Of a DNA stretch of 64,000 nt, positions 26,519 to 35,348 are shown one piece after another. Numbering within the stretch: the stretch's first letter is position 1; the number at the start of each line of letters is the position of its first letter. Origin of the DNA: Streptomyces cavernae. GTDB taxonomy: Bacteria > Actinomycetota > Actinomycetes > Streptomycetales > Streptomycetaceae. The notes under the pieces were generated by a model. The model did not search any database. It saw only the letters and a program-made list of their open reading frames with translations, and was not told the origin of the DNA. The stretch spans positions 180,991 to 244,990 of the forward strand of contig NZ_ML137709.1 in assembly GCF_004023625.1 (NCBI RefSeq), read 5' to 3'. The position numbers and the translations under genes are program-made.

Positions 26519-27096
26519 GGGTTCACCTCGAAGGCTCGGGCACGCCGGACGCTGTCCGGGTCCTCCATCGCGGCCCGGATCTCCTCAGGACGCCCGTTGT
26601 CGATGAAGTGGTTCACCTCGACCTGGATGAAGAGGGCGTCGGCGCGGACCGCGACGGGACCGTCGGGGCCGCCGATCCGGCCGGTGGCGCTCGAGTAGAT
26701 CTTCCGCCCGGCCACGGCGGTCACCCGGGCCTGGAGGTACAGCGTGGTGCCCACCGGGACGGGTCGTACGAAGTCGGTCTCCAGCCGTCCGGTCACGGCG
26801 ATCGTGCGCAGCAGCCAGTTCAGCGAGCCGAGGGTCTCGTCGAGGGCGCTGGCGAGCACGCCGCCGTGGGCGAGGCCCGGGGCGCCCTGATGGGCCGGCT
26901 TGACGGTGAACTCGGCCGTGATGGAGACGTCGTCGCCGGCCCGGGCCGCCAGATGCAGACCGTGCGCCTGCTCGCCGCCGCAGCCGAAGCACTGGCCGTA
27001 GTGCGCGCCGAGCAGCTCGCCGGCGGCGGGAGCGTCCGGGTGCCGCACCGGCGCGGCGGCGTCGGCCGGGGGCGTCAGCGCTGCAGATGTACTCAC
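26515..27096 (-). CDS. PaaI-type hotdog-fold thioesterase
   Basis: This 193-residue protein starts at GTG 27096. After a flexible N-terminus it contains a small Cys motif (CFGCG) and the hotdog domain with PAHQGAPGLAHGGVLASALDETLGSL, the PaaI/4HBT signature whose HGG and acidic residue act on acyl-CoA thioesters. It precedes dut in an overlapping operon. The substrate is unknown. Confidence 0.87.
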   Translation of the reverse strand: MSTSAALTPPADAAAPVRHPDAPAAGELLGAHYGQCFGCGGEQAHGLHLAARAGDDVSITAEFTVKPAHQGAPGLAHGGVLASALDETLGSLNWLLRTIAVTGRLETDFVRPVPVGTTLYLQARVTAVAGRKIYSSATGRIGGPDGPVAVRADALFIQVEVNHFIDNGRPEEIRAAMEDPDSVRRARAFEVNP

Positions 27097-27153
27097 AGGC
27101 GCAGACCTTACCTCCGCGTCAGCCAGGGGCGGACACCGTGTCAAGCTAGGCTC

Positions 27154-27612
27154 ATGCAGCTCTCGGTGCCGCCCTACGAAGAACGTCTGACTGCCCCCCG
27201 TTCCTGGTGGCTCATCTCCGTCATGGTGGGGGTGGCCATGGGGCTGGTCCTGCTGCCGTTCGGCACGCTGCCCATGCTGGGCGGGCTGGTCGGCGGCACC
27301 GCCGTCGCGGCGGTGCTGGCCAGTTCGTACGGCTCGGTCCGTATCCGCGTGGTCGGCGGCGCGCTCATCGCGGGTGAGGCGAAGATCCCGGTGACGGCGT
27401 TGGGCGAGGCGCACGTCATGGACGCGGAGGAGGCGAGCGCCTGGCGGACGTACAAGGCCGATCCGCGCGCGTTCATGCTGCTGCGCAGCTACATCCCCAC
27501 GGGTTTGCGGATCGAGGTCACGGATCCCGAGGACCCGACCCCGTACGTGTACCTTTCGACGCGGGACCCGGAGGCCCTGGTGGCCGCAATCAAGGCCGTA
27601 CGGGCCGCGTGA
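27154..27612 (+). CDS. DUF3093 family membrane protein
   Basis: This 152-residue protein has a conserved start (YEERLTAPRSWWL), two adjacent membrane helices (residues 20-60) and a cytosolic beta-rich domain ending YVYLSTRDPEALVAAI. The family is actinobacterial and of unknown function (Rv2698 at the same locus in M. tuberculosis). No ribosome site lies in the 20 bp before ATG 27154, while a TAGGCT hexamer is only 3 bp upstream. A leaderless or very short-leader message is possible. Confidence 0.88.
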   Translation: MQLSVPPYEERLTAPRSWWLISVMVGVAMGLVLLPFGTLPMLGGLVGGTAVAAVLASSYGSVRIRVVGGALIAGEAKIPVTALGEAHVMDAEEASAWRTYKADPRAFMLLRSYIPTGLRIEVTDPEDPTPYVYLSTRDPEALVAAIKAVRAA

Positions 27613-27622
27613 CGCGGCCCGT
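27600..27622. terminator. Bidirectional hairpin whose loop is a stop codon
   Basis: ACGGGCCGCG (27600-27609) and CGCGGCCCGT (27613-27622) form a perfect 10-bp stem. The 3-nt loop is the TGA stop of the DUF3093 gene. The minus-strand EcsC-like gene ends 12 bp further right, so one hairpin serves two convergent genes. Confidence 0.8.
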
Positions 27623-27633
27623 CCTCGCCGGGC

Positions 27634-28560
27634 TCAGTGCCCGGGCTCCTCGGGAGACCCTCTGAGGAGCCCTTTGGGTTCGATGGGATTCCCGGATTCC
27701 TCCAGCGGGAGGGGATCGGCCGGTTTCTCCAGCGGCGGCAGTTCCGGGAGGGCGTCCCAGGGGACCTGACGGGCCCGCAGGTCCTTGCGGATCCGGTCGG
27801 CGAGCCGTTTGGTGTCGCGCCGGTTCATGGCCGCCCCCACGGCGGCCCCCACCATGAACGGAATCAGGTTCGGCAGGTTCCGCACCATCCGCTTCATGAT
27901 CTGCTGCCGCAGCTCGCGCTTCATCTGCCCACCGAGGGCGGCGTTGACGGTCGACGGCTTGGTCACGTCGATCCCGCGCTCCCCGGACCAGGAGTTCAGG
28001 TAGGCGGTGCTGCGCTGCATGAGGGTGCCGGGCGGTCTGAGGCCGTAGACCTCGTGCAGTTCGGCGATCATTTTGAGTTCGATGGCCGCGACGCCGGTGA
28101 CCTCGGCCGCGAGCTCCGTGGGCATAGCCGGAGGCACCGGCAACATCGCGGCGGCGCCGATCCCGGCCCCCACCGCCGACGTGGCGTTGGCGGCGCCCGT
28201 GACGAGCTTGTCCGCCAGTTGTTCGGGGGTCAGCCCCGGGAACTGCCGGCGCAGCGTGGCGAGGTCCCGTACGGGGATCCGCGGGGCGCTGTCGATGATC
28301 CGGTCGGCCACGTACGCCAGGCCCGCCTTGGCCGCGCTGCGGCCCTTGGTCACGCCTCTGCGGACGGCCGCTGTGCGGGACGGACGAGTGGCCTCCTCCG
28401 GCACCGCGAGGGCGCCGGAGGAGGCGCCCGGCGTGTATTGGGTCGCTCCCTGAGCCTCGAGAGCTTCGAGCGAGGCCTTGCGGCCTCGCTCCGCGTCACG
28501 CGCGTGGTCCTCCCCCGCACCGCGGGGGCGGCGCTTCCAGGGCGGGGTCGAGCCTGTCAC
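27634..28560 (-). CDS. EcsC-like protein of unknown function
   Basis: This 308-residue protein has a long charged N-terminus (about 60 residues), then a helical region with glycine/alanine-rich membrane-like segments (NATSAVGAGIGAAAMLPVPPAMPTELA and NLIPFMVGAAVGAAMNRRDTKRLADRI) as in EcsC-family proteins. The C-terminus is proline-rich. No catalytic motif is visible. It ends 12 bp from the convergent DUF3093 gene and is followed upstream by the DUF4193 gene on the same strand, 14 bp apart. Confidence 0.65.
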   Translation of the reverse strand: MTGSTPPWKRRPRGAGEDHARDAERGRKASLEALEAQGATQYTPGASSGALAVPEEATRPSRTAAVRRGVTKGRSAAKAGLAYVADRIIDSAPRIPVRDLATLRRQFPGLTPEQLADKLVTGAANATSAVGAGIGAAAMLPVPPAMPTELAAEVTGVAAIELKMIAELHEVYGLRPPGTLMQRSTAYLNSWSGERGIDVTKPSTVNAALGGQMKRELRQQIMKRMVRNLPNLIPFMVGAAVGAAMNRRDTKRLADRIRKDLRARQVPWDALPELPPLEKPADPLPLEESGNPIEPKGLLRGSPEEPGH

Positions 28561-28573
28561 GGCCGACCCTGCC

Positions 28574-28870
28574 TCAGTCGCAGTCGCGGCAGATCGGCTG
28601 GCCGTTCTTCTCGCGGGCCAGCTGGCTGCGGTGGTGGACCAGGAAGCAGCTCATGCAGGTGAACTCGTCCTGCTGCTTCGGGAGGACCCGGACCGCCAGC
28701 TCCTCGTTGGAGAGGTCGGCCCCGGGCAGCTCCAGTCCCTCGGCGGCCTCGAACTCGTCGACGTCGACGGCCGAGGTCGACTTGTCGTTCCGGCGGGACT
28801 TCAGCTCTTCGATGCTGTCCTCGTTGAGGTCGTCATCGGTCTTGCGTGGAGTGTCGTAGTCCGTTGCCAT
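28574..28870 (-). CDS. DUF4193 small zinc-ribbon-like protein
   Basis: This 98-residue acidic protein starts at ATG 28870 (MATDYDTPRKTDDDLNEDSI) and ends in a Cys4 motif (Cys72/Cys75 in CMSC and Cys94/Cys97 in CRDC) that should bind zinc. This matches the strictly conserved actinobacterial DUF4193 family (Rv2699c). Such acidic zinc-ribbon proteins often contact RNA polymerase or other proteins, but no function is known. Confidence 0.92.
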   Translation of the reverse strand: MATDYDTPRKTDDDLNEDSIEELKSRRNDKSTSAVDVDEFEAAEGLELPGADLSNEELAVRVLPKQQDEFTCMSCFLVHHRSQLAREKNGQPICRDCD

Positions 28871-29262
28871 GTCGCTCTCCCCCTCTGGGTGTCTGCGGTG
28901 TCTCCAGCGCACGTAACGCGTGAGAGGCCGGACTTGTGCCCGACCCGAGGCGGAGATTTTGCCTCACATCAAGGTCTGTTACTCAATCGACACCCAACCG
29001 GCCCCCGCTCGGGTGATCGGCTTGGATGGCGATCGGGACCGTACACGGTCCGAAGCGTGCACTTCAAAGGTGCCTCCCCGTGTACTTCCCGTGATCAAGA
29101 CACTCGAAAACCCGGATTTTCCGGGCTTTCCCACAGCCTCCTTGATCACGCAGAGTAGATGGCTGGAAAATCGCCCGTGTGATCGATCCCACACGCCGGA
29201 CTCGGAACAGTCGCCCAAAAATTCCGCGATAAGCGAACACCCCGGCGTGTCGGGGCATGATC
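28871..29262. other. Structured intergenic region between DUF4193 and cutS
   Basis: No gene is supported. Two inverted repeats stand out: GTACACGG (29041-29048) with CCGTGTAC (29078-29085), and CGTGATCAAG (29090-29099) with CTTGATCACG (29141-29150), the latter enclosing CCCGG/CCGGG. The region must hold the cutS terminator and the DUF4193 promoter. It is visibly less GC-rich than its surroundings. Confidence 0.7.
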
Positions 29263-30504
29263 TCAGATGGGCAGCGTGACGCGCATCACGAGTCCGCCTC
29301 CCTCGCGGGGTACGGCGTGGATATGGCCGCCGTGGGCGCGCGCCACCGAGCGTGCGATGGACAGCCCGAGACCGACCCCCTTGTCACTGCCTGTGCGCTC
29401 GGTCCTGAGGCGCCGGAATGGCTCGAATAGGTTGTCGATCTCGTAGGCGGGGACGATCGGACCCGTGTTGGAGACCACCAGGACCGCCTGACCGTGCTGG
29501 AGCTCCGTGGTGACCTCGACCCAGCCGTCCTCGGGCATGTTGTACCGGACGGCGTTCTGCACGAGGTTCAGCGCGATCCGTTCCAGCAGGACACCGTTGC
29601 CCTGCACGACTGCGGGAGCGCGCTCCCCGCGGATCGTCACGCCCTTGGCGTCCGCCTCGGCGAGCACCTGGTCGACGGCGCGCGAGGCGACCTCCGCGAG
29701 GTCCACCGCCTTGCGCTCGACGATCTGGTTGTCGCTGCGGGCGAGCAACAACAGACCCTCCACCAGTTGCTCGCTGCGCTCGTTGGTGGCCAGCAGCGTC
29801 TTGCCGAGCTGCTGCAGCTCCGCCGGGGCTCCCGGGTCGGACAGGGACACCTCGAGGAGCGTGCGGTTGATCGCGAGCGGGGTGCGCAGCTCGTGCGAGG
29901 CGTTCCCGACGAACCGCTGCTGGGCGGTGAAGGCCCGTTGGAGCCGCTCCAGCATGTCGTCGAAGGTGTCGGCCAGTTCCTTGAACTCGTCGTCCGGGCC
30001 GTCCAGTTCGATCCGCCGGGAGAGGTCGGAGCCGGCCACGGTCCGGGCGGTGCGGGTGATCCGGCCGAGGGGCGAGAGCACCCGGCCGGCCATCGCGTAC
30101 CCGAAGGCGAAGGCGATCACGGCGAGGCCGAGCAGCGCGAGCAGCGAGCGGCTGAGCAGATTGTCCAGCGCGACCTGACGCTGGGAGTCGATGCAGGAGG
30201 CGACCGCCTGTTTGAACTGGTCGATGTCTCCGGTACCGATCTGGGGGCAGGAGGCGCTGGAGACGCGGATGTTGTCACCGCTGACGATCTCGTAGGGCGG
30301 CTCGTTGCCCGTGTTGATTGCCTGCGCCGCCAGCAGATAGATGATCGACAGCAGCAGGATGCCGGCGATCAGGAACATCCCGCCGTACAGCAGGGTGAGC
30401 CGTATGCGGATGGTGGGACGCAGCCAGGGGAAGGGGGGTTCCGGTCTTCTGGGGTCCCAGGTGGGCTTGGGGGGCGCCGTGGGCGGCGCGGGTGTGGCTG
30501 CCAT
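29263..30504 (-). CDS. cutS: Sensor histidine kinase CutS
   Basis: This 413-residue kinase has two membrane helices (residues about 36-62 and 118-140) flanking a short external loop with two cysteines (Cys86 and Cys104), a HAMP linker, a HisKA domain with His204 in NASHELRTPLA, and an ATPase domain (NLVQNAVRYN, GVGLGLSIARSVARAHGG). Length, topology and the paired external cysteines match Streptomyces CutS, reported to respond to the extracellular redox state / secretion stress. It lies 6 bp downstream of cutR. Confidence 0.9.
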   Translation of the reverse strand: MAATPAPPTAPPKPTWDPRRPEPPFPWLRPTIRIRLTLLYGGMFLIAGILLLSIIYLLAAQAINTGNEPPYEIVSGDNIRVSSASCPQIGTGDIDQFKQAVASCIDSQRQVALDNLLSRSLLALLGLAVIAFAFGYAMAGRVLSPLGRITRTARTVAGSDLSRRIELDGPDDEFKELADTFDDMLERLQRAFTAQQRFVGNASHELRTPLAINRTLLEVSLSDPGAPAELQQLGKTLLATNERSEQLVEGLLLLARSDNQIVERKAVDLAEVASRAVDQVLAEADAKGVTIRGERAPAVVQGNGVLLERIALNLVQNAVRYNMPEDGWVEVTTELQHGQAVLVVSNTGPIVPAYEIDNLFEPFRRLRTERTGSDKGVGLGLSIARSVARAHGGHIHAVPREGGGLVMRVTLPI

Positions 30505-30510
30505 CGGGCA

Positions 30511-31164
30511 TCAGATCCGGTAGCCGGAGCCGGGGACGGTGACGATCACGGGGGGCTCGCCCAGTTTGCGGCGCAGTGTCATCACCGTCACCCGCACGAC
30601 GTTGGTGAAGGGGTCGGTGTTCTCGTCCCAGGCCTTCTCGAGGAGTTGCTCGGCGGAGACCACGGCCCCCTCGCTGCGCAGCAGCACTTCCAGGACGGCG
30701 AACTCCTTGGGCGCGAGCTGGACCTCCTTGCCCTCGCGGAAGACCTCCCGGCGGTTGGGGTCGAGCTTGATTCCCGCGCGTTCCAGGACGGGAGGCAGGG
30801 GGACGCTCGTCCGGCGGCCGAGGGCGCGCACGCGTGCGGTGAGCTCGCTGAAGGCGAACGGCTTGGGCAGATAGTCGTCGGCGCCGATCTCCAGACCTTC
30901 GACCCGGTCGCTCACGTCTCCCGCCGCGGTCAGCATCAGCACGCGCGTGGGCATGCCGAGCTCGACGATCTTGCGGCAGACGTCGTCGCCGTGCACCAGC
31001 GGGAGGTCGCGGTCGAGGACGACCACGTCGTAGTCGTTGACGCCGATGCGCTCCAGGGCGGCCGCACCGTCGTACACGACGTCGACGGCCATGGCCTCCC
31101 GGCGCAGTCCGGTGGCCACCGCATCGGCGAGCAGCTGCTCGTCCTCGACGACGAGTACGCGCAC
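30511..31164 (-). CDS. cutR: OmpR-type response regulator CutR
   Basis: This 217-residue regulator has a receiver domain with phosphoacceptor Asp51 (VVLDRDLPLVHG) and switch Lys in YLPKPF, and a winged-helix DNA-binding domain ending NVVRVTVMTLRRKLGEPPVIVTVPGSGYRI. The length equals CutR of Streptomyces lividans. GTG 31164 was chosen because the receiver fold begins there. The adjacent CutS kinase is the cognate partner. Confidence 0.92.
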   Translation of the reverse strand: MRVLVVEDEQLLADAVATGLRREAMAVDVVYDGAAALERIGVNDYDVVVLDRDLPLVHGDDVCRKIVELGMPTRVLMLTAAGDVSDRVEGLEIGADDYLPKPFAFSELTARVRALGRRTSVPLPPVLERAGIKLDPNRREVFREGKEVQLAPKEFAVLEVLLRSEGAVVSAEQLLEKAWDENTDPFTNVVRVTVMTLRRKLGEPPVIVTVPGSGYRI

Positions 31165-31547
31165 GTCGCATGTCCTTCCTGTGTCCACTCGCGCAGCGCC
31201 GCTCGGGCGCACGCGGGCAGGGTGGTTGTGGGGTGTGGCCTCCATCCTGCCCTTTTCAGCCATAAACCGGCTGTAAGGCGGGAGCGGGGCCGGGTATGAG
31301 CAAATTTTCTCACCGACTCGAGGTTTCCCCGGAAGACAGCTGGGGGAGGACGGCTTTACACCCGCGATCACGCTTTGTATGTGGCACGCCACGAGCCGCT
31401 TTCCGCAGGGCGGCCTGTGGGTGTCCGGCACAGCGTCCGCCGATCCAGACCGGATGGCACCGGGCACACACGTGAAGCGTGATCAAACCCTTCCCGAAGG
31501 CACACCCCCGTGCCACCGACCCACGACCCTGGACGAGGGGGCGCAGC
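31165..31547. other. Divergent promoter region of cutR and a small gene
   Basis: 383 bp without a supported gene. GATCACGCTT at 31366-31375 and AAGCGTGATC at 31475-31484 are exact inverted repeats 99 bp apart. CGTGATCAA, also present at 29090 and inverted at 29142 beyond cutS, recurs at 31478. Confidence 0.6.
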
Positions 31548-31721
31548 ATGGACGCATTCACCGCAGGACTTCTGCAGCGCATAAGGGCGACCGAGTCCGA
31601 CCTGACGCGGGCTCGCGAAACCGGCGACGACTTCCTCGCGGAGGTCGAGCAGGCCGAGCTCGACGACCTGCACCGCCTGGCCGCCGAGCACGGTGTGGAG
31701 GTCGGCGCGTCACGCGTCTGA
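31548..31721 (+). CDS. 57-residue helical protein of unknown function
   Basis: ATG 31548 follows GACGAGGGGGCGC. The product is a short amphipathic, coiled-coil-prone protein (MDAFTAGLLQRIRATESDLT ... FLAEVEQAELDDLHRLAAEHG). Similar small proteins are widespread in streptomycetes and have no known role. It stands alone, divergent from cutR, and is followed by a textbook terminator, which supports it being a real transcription unit. Confidence 0.78.
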   Translation: MDAFTAGLLQRIRATESDLTRARETGDDFLAEVEQAELDDLHRLAAEHGVEVGASRV

Positions 31722-31739
31722 TTTTTGATTCGAACGTGA

Positions 31740-31780
31740 GGGGCCCCCGGCATCGATCCAGTGCCGGGGGCCCCTTTTTT
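31740..31780 (+). terminator. Rho-independent terminator
   Basis: GGGGCCCCCGGCA pairs with TGCCGGGGGCCCC across a 9-nt loop and is followed by six T residues, 19 bp after the stop of the 57-residue gene. Confidence 0.95.
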
Positions 31781-31860
31781 CTGGGGCTCGGTTCGCCTCC
31801 GGGGCGCGCCTGACCACGGTGGGCCGCCATCAGCCGTGGACTGCGGCGGCGGAGCGGACC

Positions 31861-31890
31861 GGGCTGACCGGGCTGACCGGGCTGACCGGG
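31861..31890. repeat. 9-bp tandem repeat, three copies
   Basis: GGGCTGACC occurs three times in a row and a partial fourth copy runs into the stop codon of the suhB-like gene. Confidence 0.85.
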
Positions 31891-31891
31891 C

Positions 31892-32695
31892 TCAGTCGTG
31901 CCAGGCGCCCAGTTCCTCCAGGCGGGCCTGGAGCGGCTCGAAGAGGCCGGGCGAGGCGACGACCGTGAGCTCGGGTGAGAGGTGCTCTCCGGGGCGGCCA
32001 CCGCTCAGCGCGCCCGCCTCCCGGGCGATGAGGTCGCCCGCCGCGAAGTCCCAGGGGTTGAGCCCGCGCTCGAAGTGAGCGTCCAGTCGGCCCACCGCCA
32101 CGTCGCACAGGTCGATCGCGGCCGAGCCGCCGCGGCGGATGTCGCGTACCTCGGGGAGCAGTCGCCGGAGCACCTCGGCTTGCCGGGCACGGCGCTCGGG
32201 GAGATAGCCGAAGCCGGTGCTGATGAGGGCGAGGGAGAGGTCGGGGGCGGGACGTACGCGCGCGGGGCGGTCGTTGACGAACGCGCCCTCCTCGAGGACC
32301 GCCCGGTACGTCTCACCGCGCAGCGGGGCGTGCACCACGCCGACCACCGTCTCGCCGTCCAGGCGCGCGGCGATGGACACCGCCCAACTGGGCAGGCCGT
32401 ACAGGTAGTTCACCGTCCCGTCGAGCGGGTCGATCACCCATTCGACGCCGCTGTTGCCGCGGACGCTGGCGCCCTCTTCGCCGATCACGCCGTCGTCCGG
32501 CCTGAGGTCGGCGAGCAGGCCGGTGATGAGCTTCTCGGAGGCGATGTCCATCTCGGTGACGACGTCCACGGCGCTGGTCTTGGTGGCGGCCACGCCGAGG
32601 TCGTCGGGCCTGCCGTCGCGCAGGAAGGCGCCCGCGCGGACGGCCGCGTCGAGTGCGATCTGCAGGAGTTCGGCCTTCAGGGTCTGCGGGGTCAC
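31892..32695 (-). CDS. suhB: Inositol monophosphatase family protein
   Basis: This 267-residue Mg-dependent phosphatase hydrolyses myo-inositol phosphate or related sugar phosphates. It has GEEG (residues 72-75), WVIDPLDGTVNYLYG (about 87-100) and the C-terminal WDFAAGDLIAREAGA signature. The start is GTG 32695. The gene stands next to ferrochelatase here, and in M. tuberculosis suhB (Rv2701c) is at the corresponding place. In actinomycetes inositol feeds mycothiol and phosphatidylinositol synthesis. Confidence 0.93.
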   Translation of the reverse strand: MTPQTLKAELLQIALDAAVRAGAFLRDGRPDDLGVAATKTSAVDVVTEMDIASEKLITGLLADLRPDDGVIGEEGASVRGNSGVEWVIDPLDGTVNYLYGLPSWAVSIAARLDGETVVGVVHAPLRGETYRAVLEEGAFVNDRPARVRPAPDLSLALISTGFGYLPERRARQAEVLRRLLPEVRDIRRGGSAAIDLCDVAVGRLDAHFERGLNPWDFAAGDLIAREAGALSGGRPGEHLSPELTVVASPGLFEPLQARLEELGAWHD

Positions 32696-32703
32696 GGTGC
32701 TCC

Positions 32704-33831
32704 TCAGGCGTACGGGCTGTCGGCGCCCGCGGCTGCGGGCTTGGGGGCGCGGGCCGGGCAGCAGCCCACCGGGCACAGATCGTGGCTCGGGCCGAGCGCG
32801 CCGAGGGCGCAGGGGGTGGCCGGGCGCCCGCTCTCGGTGGCGGCGCGCTCCACGACGAGATCCCGGACCGCGGCGGCGAACCGCGGGTCGGAGCCGACGG
32901 TGGCCGAGCGGCGCACCGGCAGCCCCAGTTCCTCCGCCTTGGCCTTGGCCTCGGTGTCGAGGTCGTACAGCACCTCCATGTGGTCCGAGACGAACCCGAT
33001 GGGTGCCATCACGACGGCCGGCACCCCGGCGCCGTGCAGTTCCTCGAGGTGGTCGCAGATGTCGGGCTCCAGCCACGGGATGTGCGGGGCTCCGGAGCGC
33101 GACTGGTAGACCAGCCGCCAGGGGTGGTCGATCCCGGTCCGCTCGCGTACGGCGTCGGCGATCAGCGTCGCCACGTCCAGGTGCTGGCGCAGATAGGCCC
33201 CGCCGTCGCCGTGGCCCTCGACGGGTCCGGAGGTGTCGGCCGCTGTGACCGGGACGGAGTGCGTCGTGAAGGCGATGTGCGCTCCCCTGCGGACGTCGTC
33301 GGGGAGGTCGGCGAGGGACTGCAGGAGGCCCTCGATCATGGGCTCCAGGAATCCGGGGTGGTTGAAGTAGTGCCGCAGCTTGTCGATCTTCGGCAGCTCC
33401 AGCCCCTCGGCCTCGAGCGTCGCCAGCGCCCCGGCGAGGTCCTCGCGGTACTGCCGGCAGCCCGAGTACGAGGCGTAGGCACTGGTGGCCAGGACCAGGA
33501 TGCGACGGTGACCGTCGGCGACCATCTCACGCAGCGTGTCGGTCACATAGGGCGCCCAGTTGCGGTTGCCCCAGTACACGGGCAGGTCCAGGCCGTGCTC
33601 CGCGAAGTCCTTGCGGAGGGCGTGGAGCAGGGCGCGGTTCTGGTCGTTGATGGGGCTCACCCCACCGAACAGGAAGTAGTGCTGCCCCACCTCCTTCAGC
33701 CGCTCCTTGGGGATGCCGCGCCCCCGGGTGACGTTCTCCAGGAAGGGGACCACGTCGTCCGGGCCCTCCGGACCTCCGAACGAGAGCAGCAGCAAGGCGT
33801 CGTAGGGACTGGCATCGAGTGCTTGGGGCAT
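32704..33831 (-). CDS. hemH: Ferrochelatase (coproporphyrin III type)
   Basis: This 375-residue enzyme inserts Fe(II) into the porphyrin; in actinobacteria it acts in the coproporphyrin-dependent haem route, where it is also called CpfC. Features are [15 protein letters not shown] at the start, [44 protein letters not shown] and C-terminal cysteines (CALG ... CPVGCCPA) with Cys near SGCRQY, the set that can hold a [2Fe-2S] cluster in actinobacterial enzymes. ATG 33831 was preferred to one seven codons upstream. Confidence 0.94.
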   Translation of the reverse strand: MPQALDASPYDALLLLSFGGPEGPDDVVPFLENVTRGRGIPKERLKEVGQHYFLFGGVSPINDQNRALLHALRKDFAEHGLDLPVYWGNRNWAPYVTDTLREMVADGHRRILVLATSAYASYSGCRQYREDLAGALATLEAEGLELPKIDKLRHYFNHPGFLEPMIEGLLQSLADLPDDVRRGAHIAFTTHSVPVTAADTSGPVEGHGDGGAYLRQHLDVATLIADAVRERTGIDHPWRLVYQSRSGAPHIPWLEPDICDHLEELHGAGVPAVVMAPIGFVSDHMEVLYDLDTEAKAKAEELGLPVRRSATVGSDPRFAAAVRDLVVERAATESGRPATPCALGALGPSHDLCPVGCCPARAPKPAAAGADSPYA

Positions 33832-33866
33832 GCCTACGATCCTGCCATCCACCCCTGACGGCCCGG

Positions 33867-33932
33867 AAACGCCCGCCGCTCGCCGTGGGCGCAGCGCGTA
33901 AACGCCAGCCGCTCGCCGTGGGCGCAGCGCGT
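33867..33932. repeat. 33-bp tandem duplication upstream of the divergent ferrochelatase and MFS genes
   Basis: 33867-33899 and 33900-33932 are two copies of a 33-bp unit that ends CTCGCCGTGGGCGCAGCGCG followed by T. They differ at a single base. They lie between the divergent starts at 33831 and 34110. Confidence 0.9.
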
Positions 33933-34109
33933 GGGGAGGGCCTCCGAGCGGGCCCGGAGCTCCCCGTCAGGGCGGTCCGGATAAGCACGTGCGCCGAAGA
34001 GACCCGCTCCGTAAGCTGTCTCAGTCGGTACACGCCTTACCGCATTCCCAGATCACCCCGTCGGCGTACGAATCCGCTCGTCCCCGCCGGACCACCACCG
34101 GAGACCTCC

Positions 34110-35348
34110 GTGCCCAGCCCCTATCTCGCCCTGTTCGCCGCGCCCGGCTCCAGGGGTTTCGCCGCCGCGGGGTTCGTCGGCCGGATGCCGCTGTCGATGA
34201 TGGGCATCGGCGTGGTGACGATGATCTCGCAGCTCACCGGGCGCTACGGGCTCGCGGGCGCGCTCTCGGCCACCATCGCCCTGTCCGCGGCCCTGCTCGG
34301 CCCGCAGGTCTCGCGCCTGGTGGACCGCTACGGCCAGCGCCGGGTGCTGCGCCCGGCGACGCTGCTCGCGCTGGCGGCGGCCGGCGTGCTGTTGTTCGCC
34401 GCGCACTACGAGTGGCCGGACTGGGTGCTGTTCCTGTGTGCCGCCGGAGTGGGGTTCGTGCCGAGTCTGGGGGCGATGGTCAGGGCGCGCTGGGCGGCCA
34501 TCTACCAGGGCACCCCGCACTTGCACACCGCGTACTCGTTCGAGTCGGTGGTGGACGAGGTCTGCTTCATCATCGGGCCGATCATCTCCATCGGGCTGTC
34601 CACGACGTGGTTCCCCGAGGCCGGCCCCCTGCTCGCGGGCTGTTTCCTCGTCTTGGGCGTCTTCTGGCTGACGGCGCAGCGCGCCACCGAGCCCGTACCG
34701 CATCCGCGGGAGCAGCACACCGGGGGCTCGGCGCTGCGTTCCGCGGGACTGCAGGTACTGGTCGCCACGTTCGTCGCCACCGGGGCGATCTTCGGAGCGG
34801 TCGACGTGGTCACCGTGGCCTTCGCCGAGGAGCAGGGTCACAAGGCCGCCGCCAGCGTGGTGCTGGCCGTGTACGCCGCGGGCTCGTGCGTGGCGGGCCT
34901 CGTCTTCGGACTGCTGCGCTTCGCGGGGGCACCCGCTCGCCGGTGGCTGCTGGGCGTATGTGCGATGGCCGTGAGTATGATCCCCCTCCTACTGGTCGGA
35001 AACTTGGTGTTTCTGGCCGTGGCGCTGTTCGTTGCGGGCCTGTCCATTGCTCCCACGATGATCACGACGATGGCCCTCGTCGAACTGCACGTACCACGCG
35101 CGCACCTGACCGAGGGCATGACCTGGGTGAGCACCGGCCTCGCGGTCGGGGTAGCGCTCGGTTCCTCCGTGGCCGGCTGGGTGATCGACGCCGCCGGGGC
35201 GGACGCCGGGTACGGGGTTCCGGTGGTGTCCGGGGCCGTCGCGGTCGTCGTCGGTTTCCTGGGGTATCGCCGGCTCAGCAGGCCGGCTCCGCAGCGGGGA
35301 GGAACCCTTGAGCAGCACAGCGAGCGGGAAGAACGGCACGTGGCGTAA
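34110..35348 (+). CDS. MFS transporter
   Basis: This 412-residue protein has twelve predicted membrane helices. The N-terminus MPSPYLALFAAPGSRGFAAAGFVGRMPLSMMGIGVVTMIS is typical of an actinobacterial drug-efflux-like major facilitator group. Motif A appears as RLVDRYGQRRVLRP. GTG 34110 follows GGAGACCTCC. The substrate is unknown. It overlaps the lactone oxidase gene by 41 bp, so the two are coupled. Confidence 0.88.
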   Translation: MPSPYLALFAAPGSRGFAAAGFVGRMPLSMMGIGVVTMISQLTGRYGLAGALSATIALSAALLGPQVSRLVDRYGQRRVLRPATLLALAAAGVLLFAAHYEWPDWVLFLCAAGVGFVPSLGAMVRARWAAIYQGTPHLHTAYSFESVVDEVCFIIGPIISIGLSTTWFPEAGPLLAGCFLVLGVFWLTAQRATEPVPHPREQHTGGSALRSAGLQVLVATFVATGAIFGAVDVVTVAFAEEQGHKAAASVVLAVYAAGSCVAGLVFGLLRFAGAPARRWLLGVCAMAVSMIPLLLVGNLVFLAVALFVAGLSIAPTMITTMALVELHVPRAHLTEGMTWVSTGLAVGVALGSSVAGWVIDAAGADAGYGVPVVSGAVAVVVGFLGYRRLSRPAPQRGGTLEQHSEREERHVA

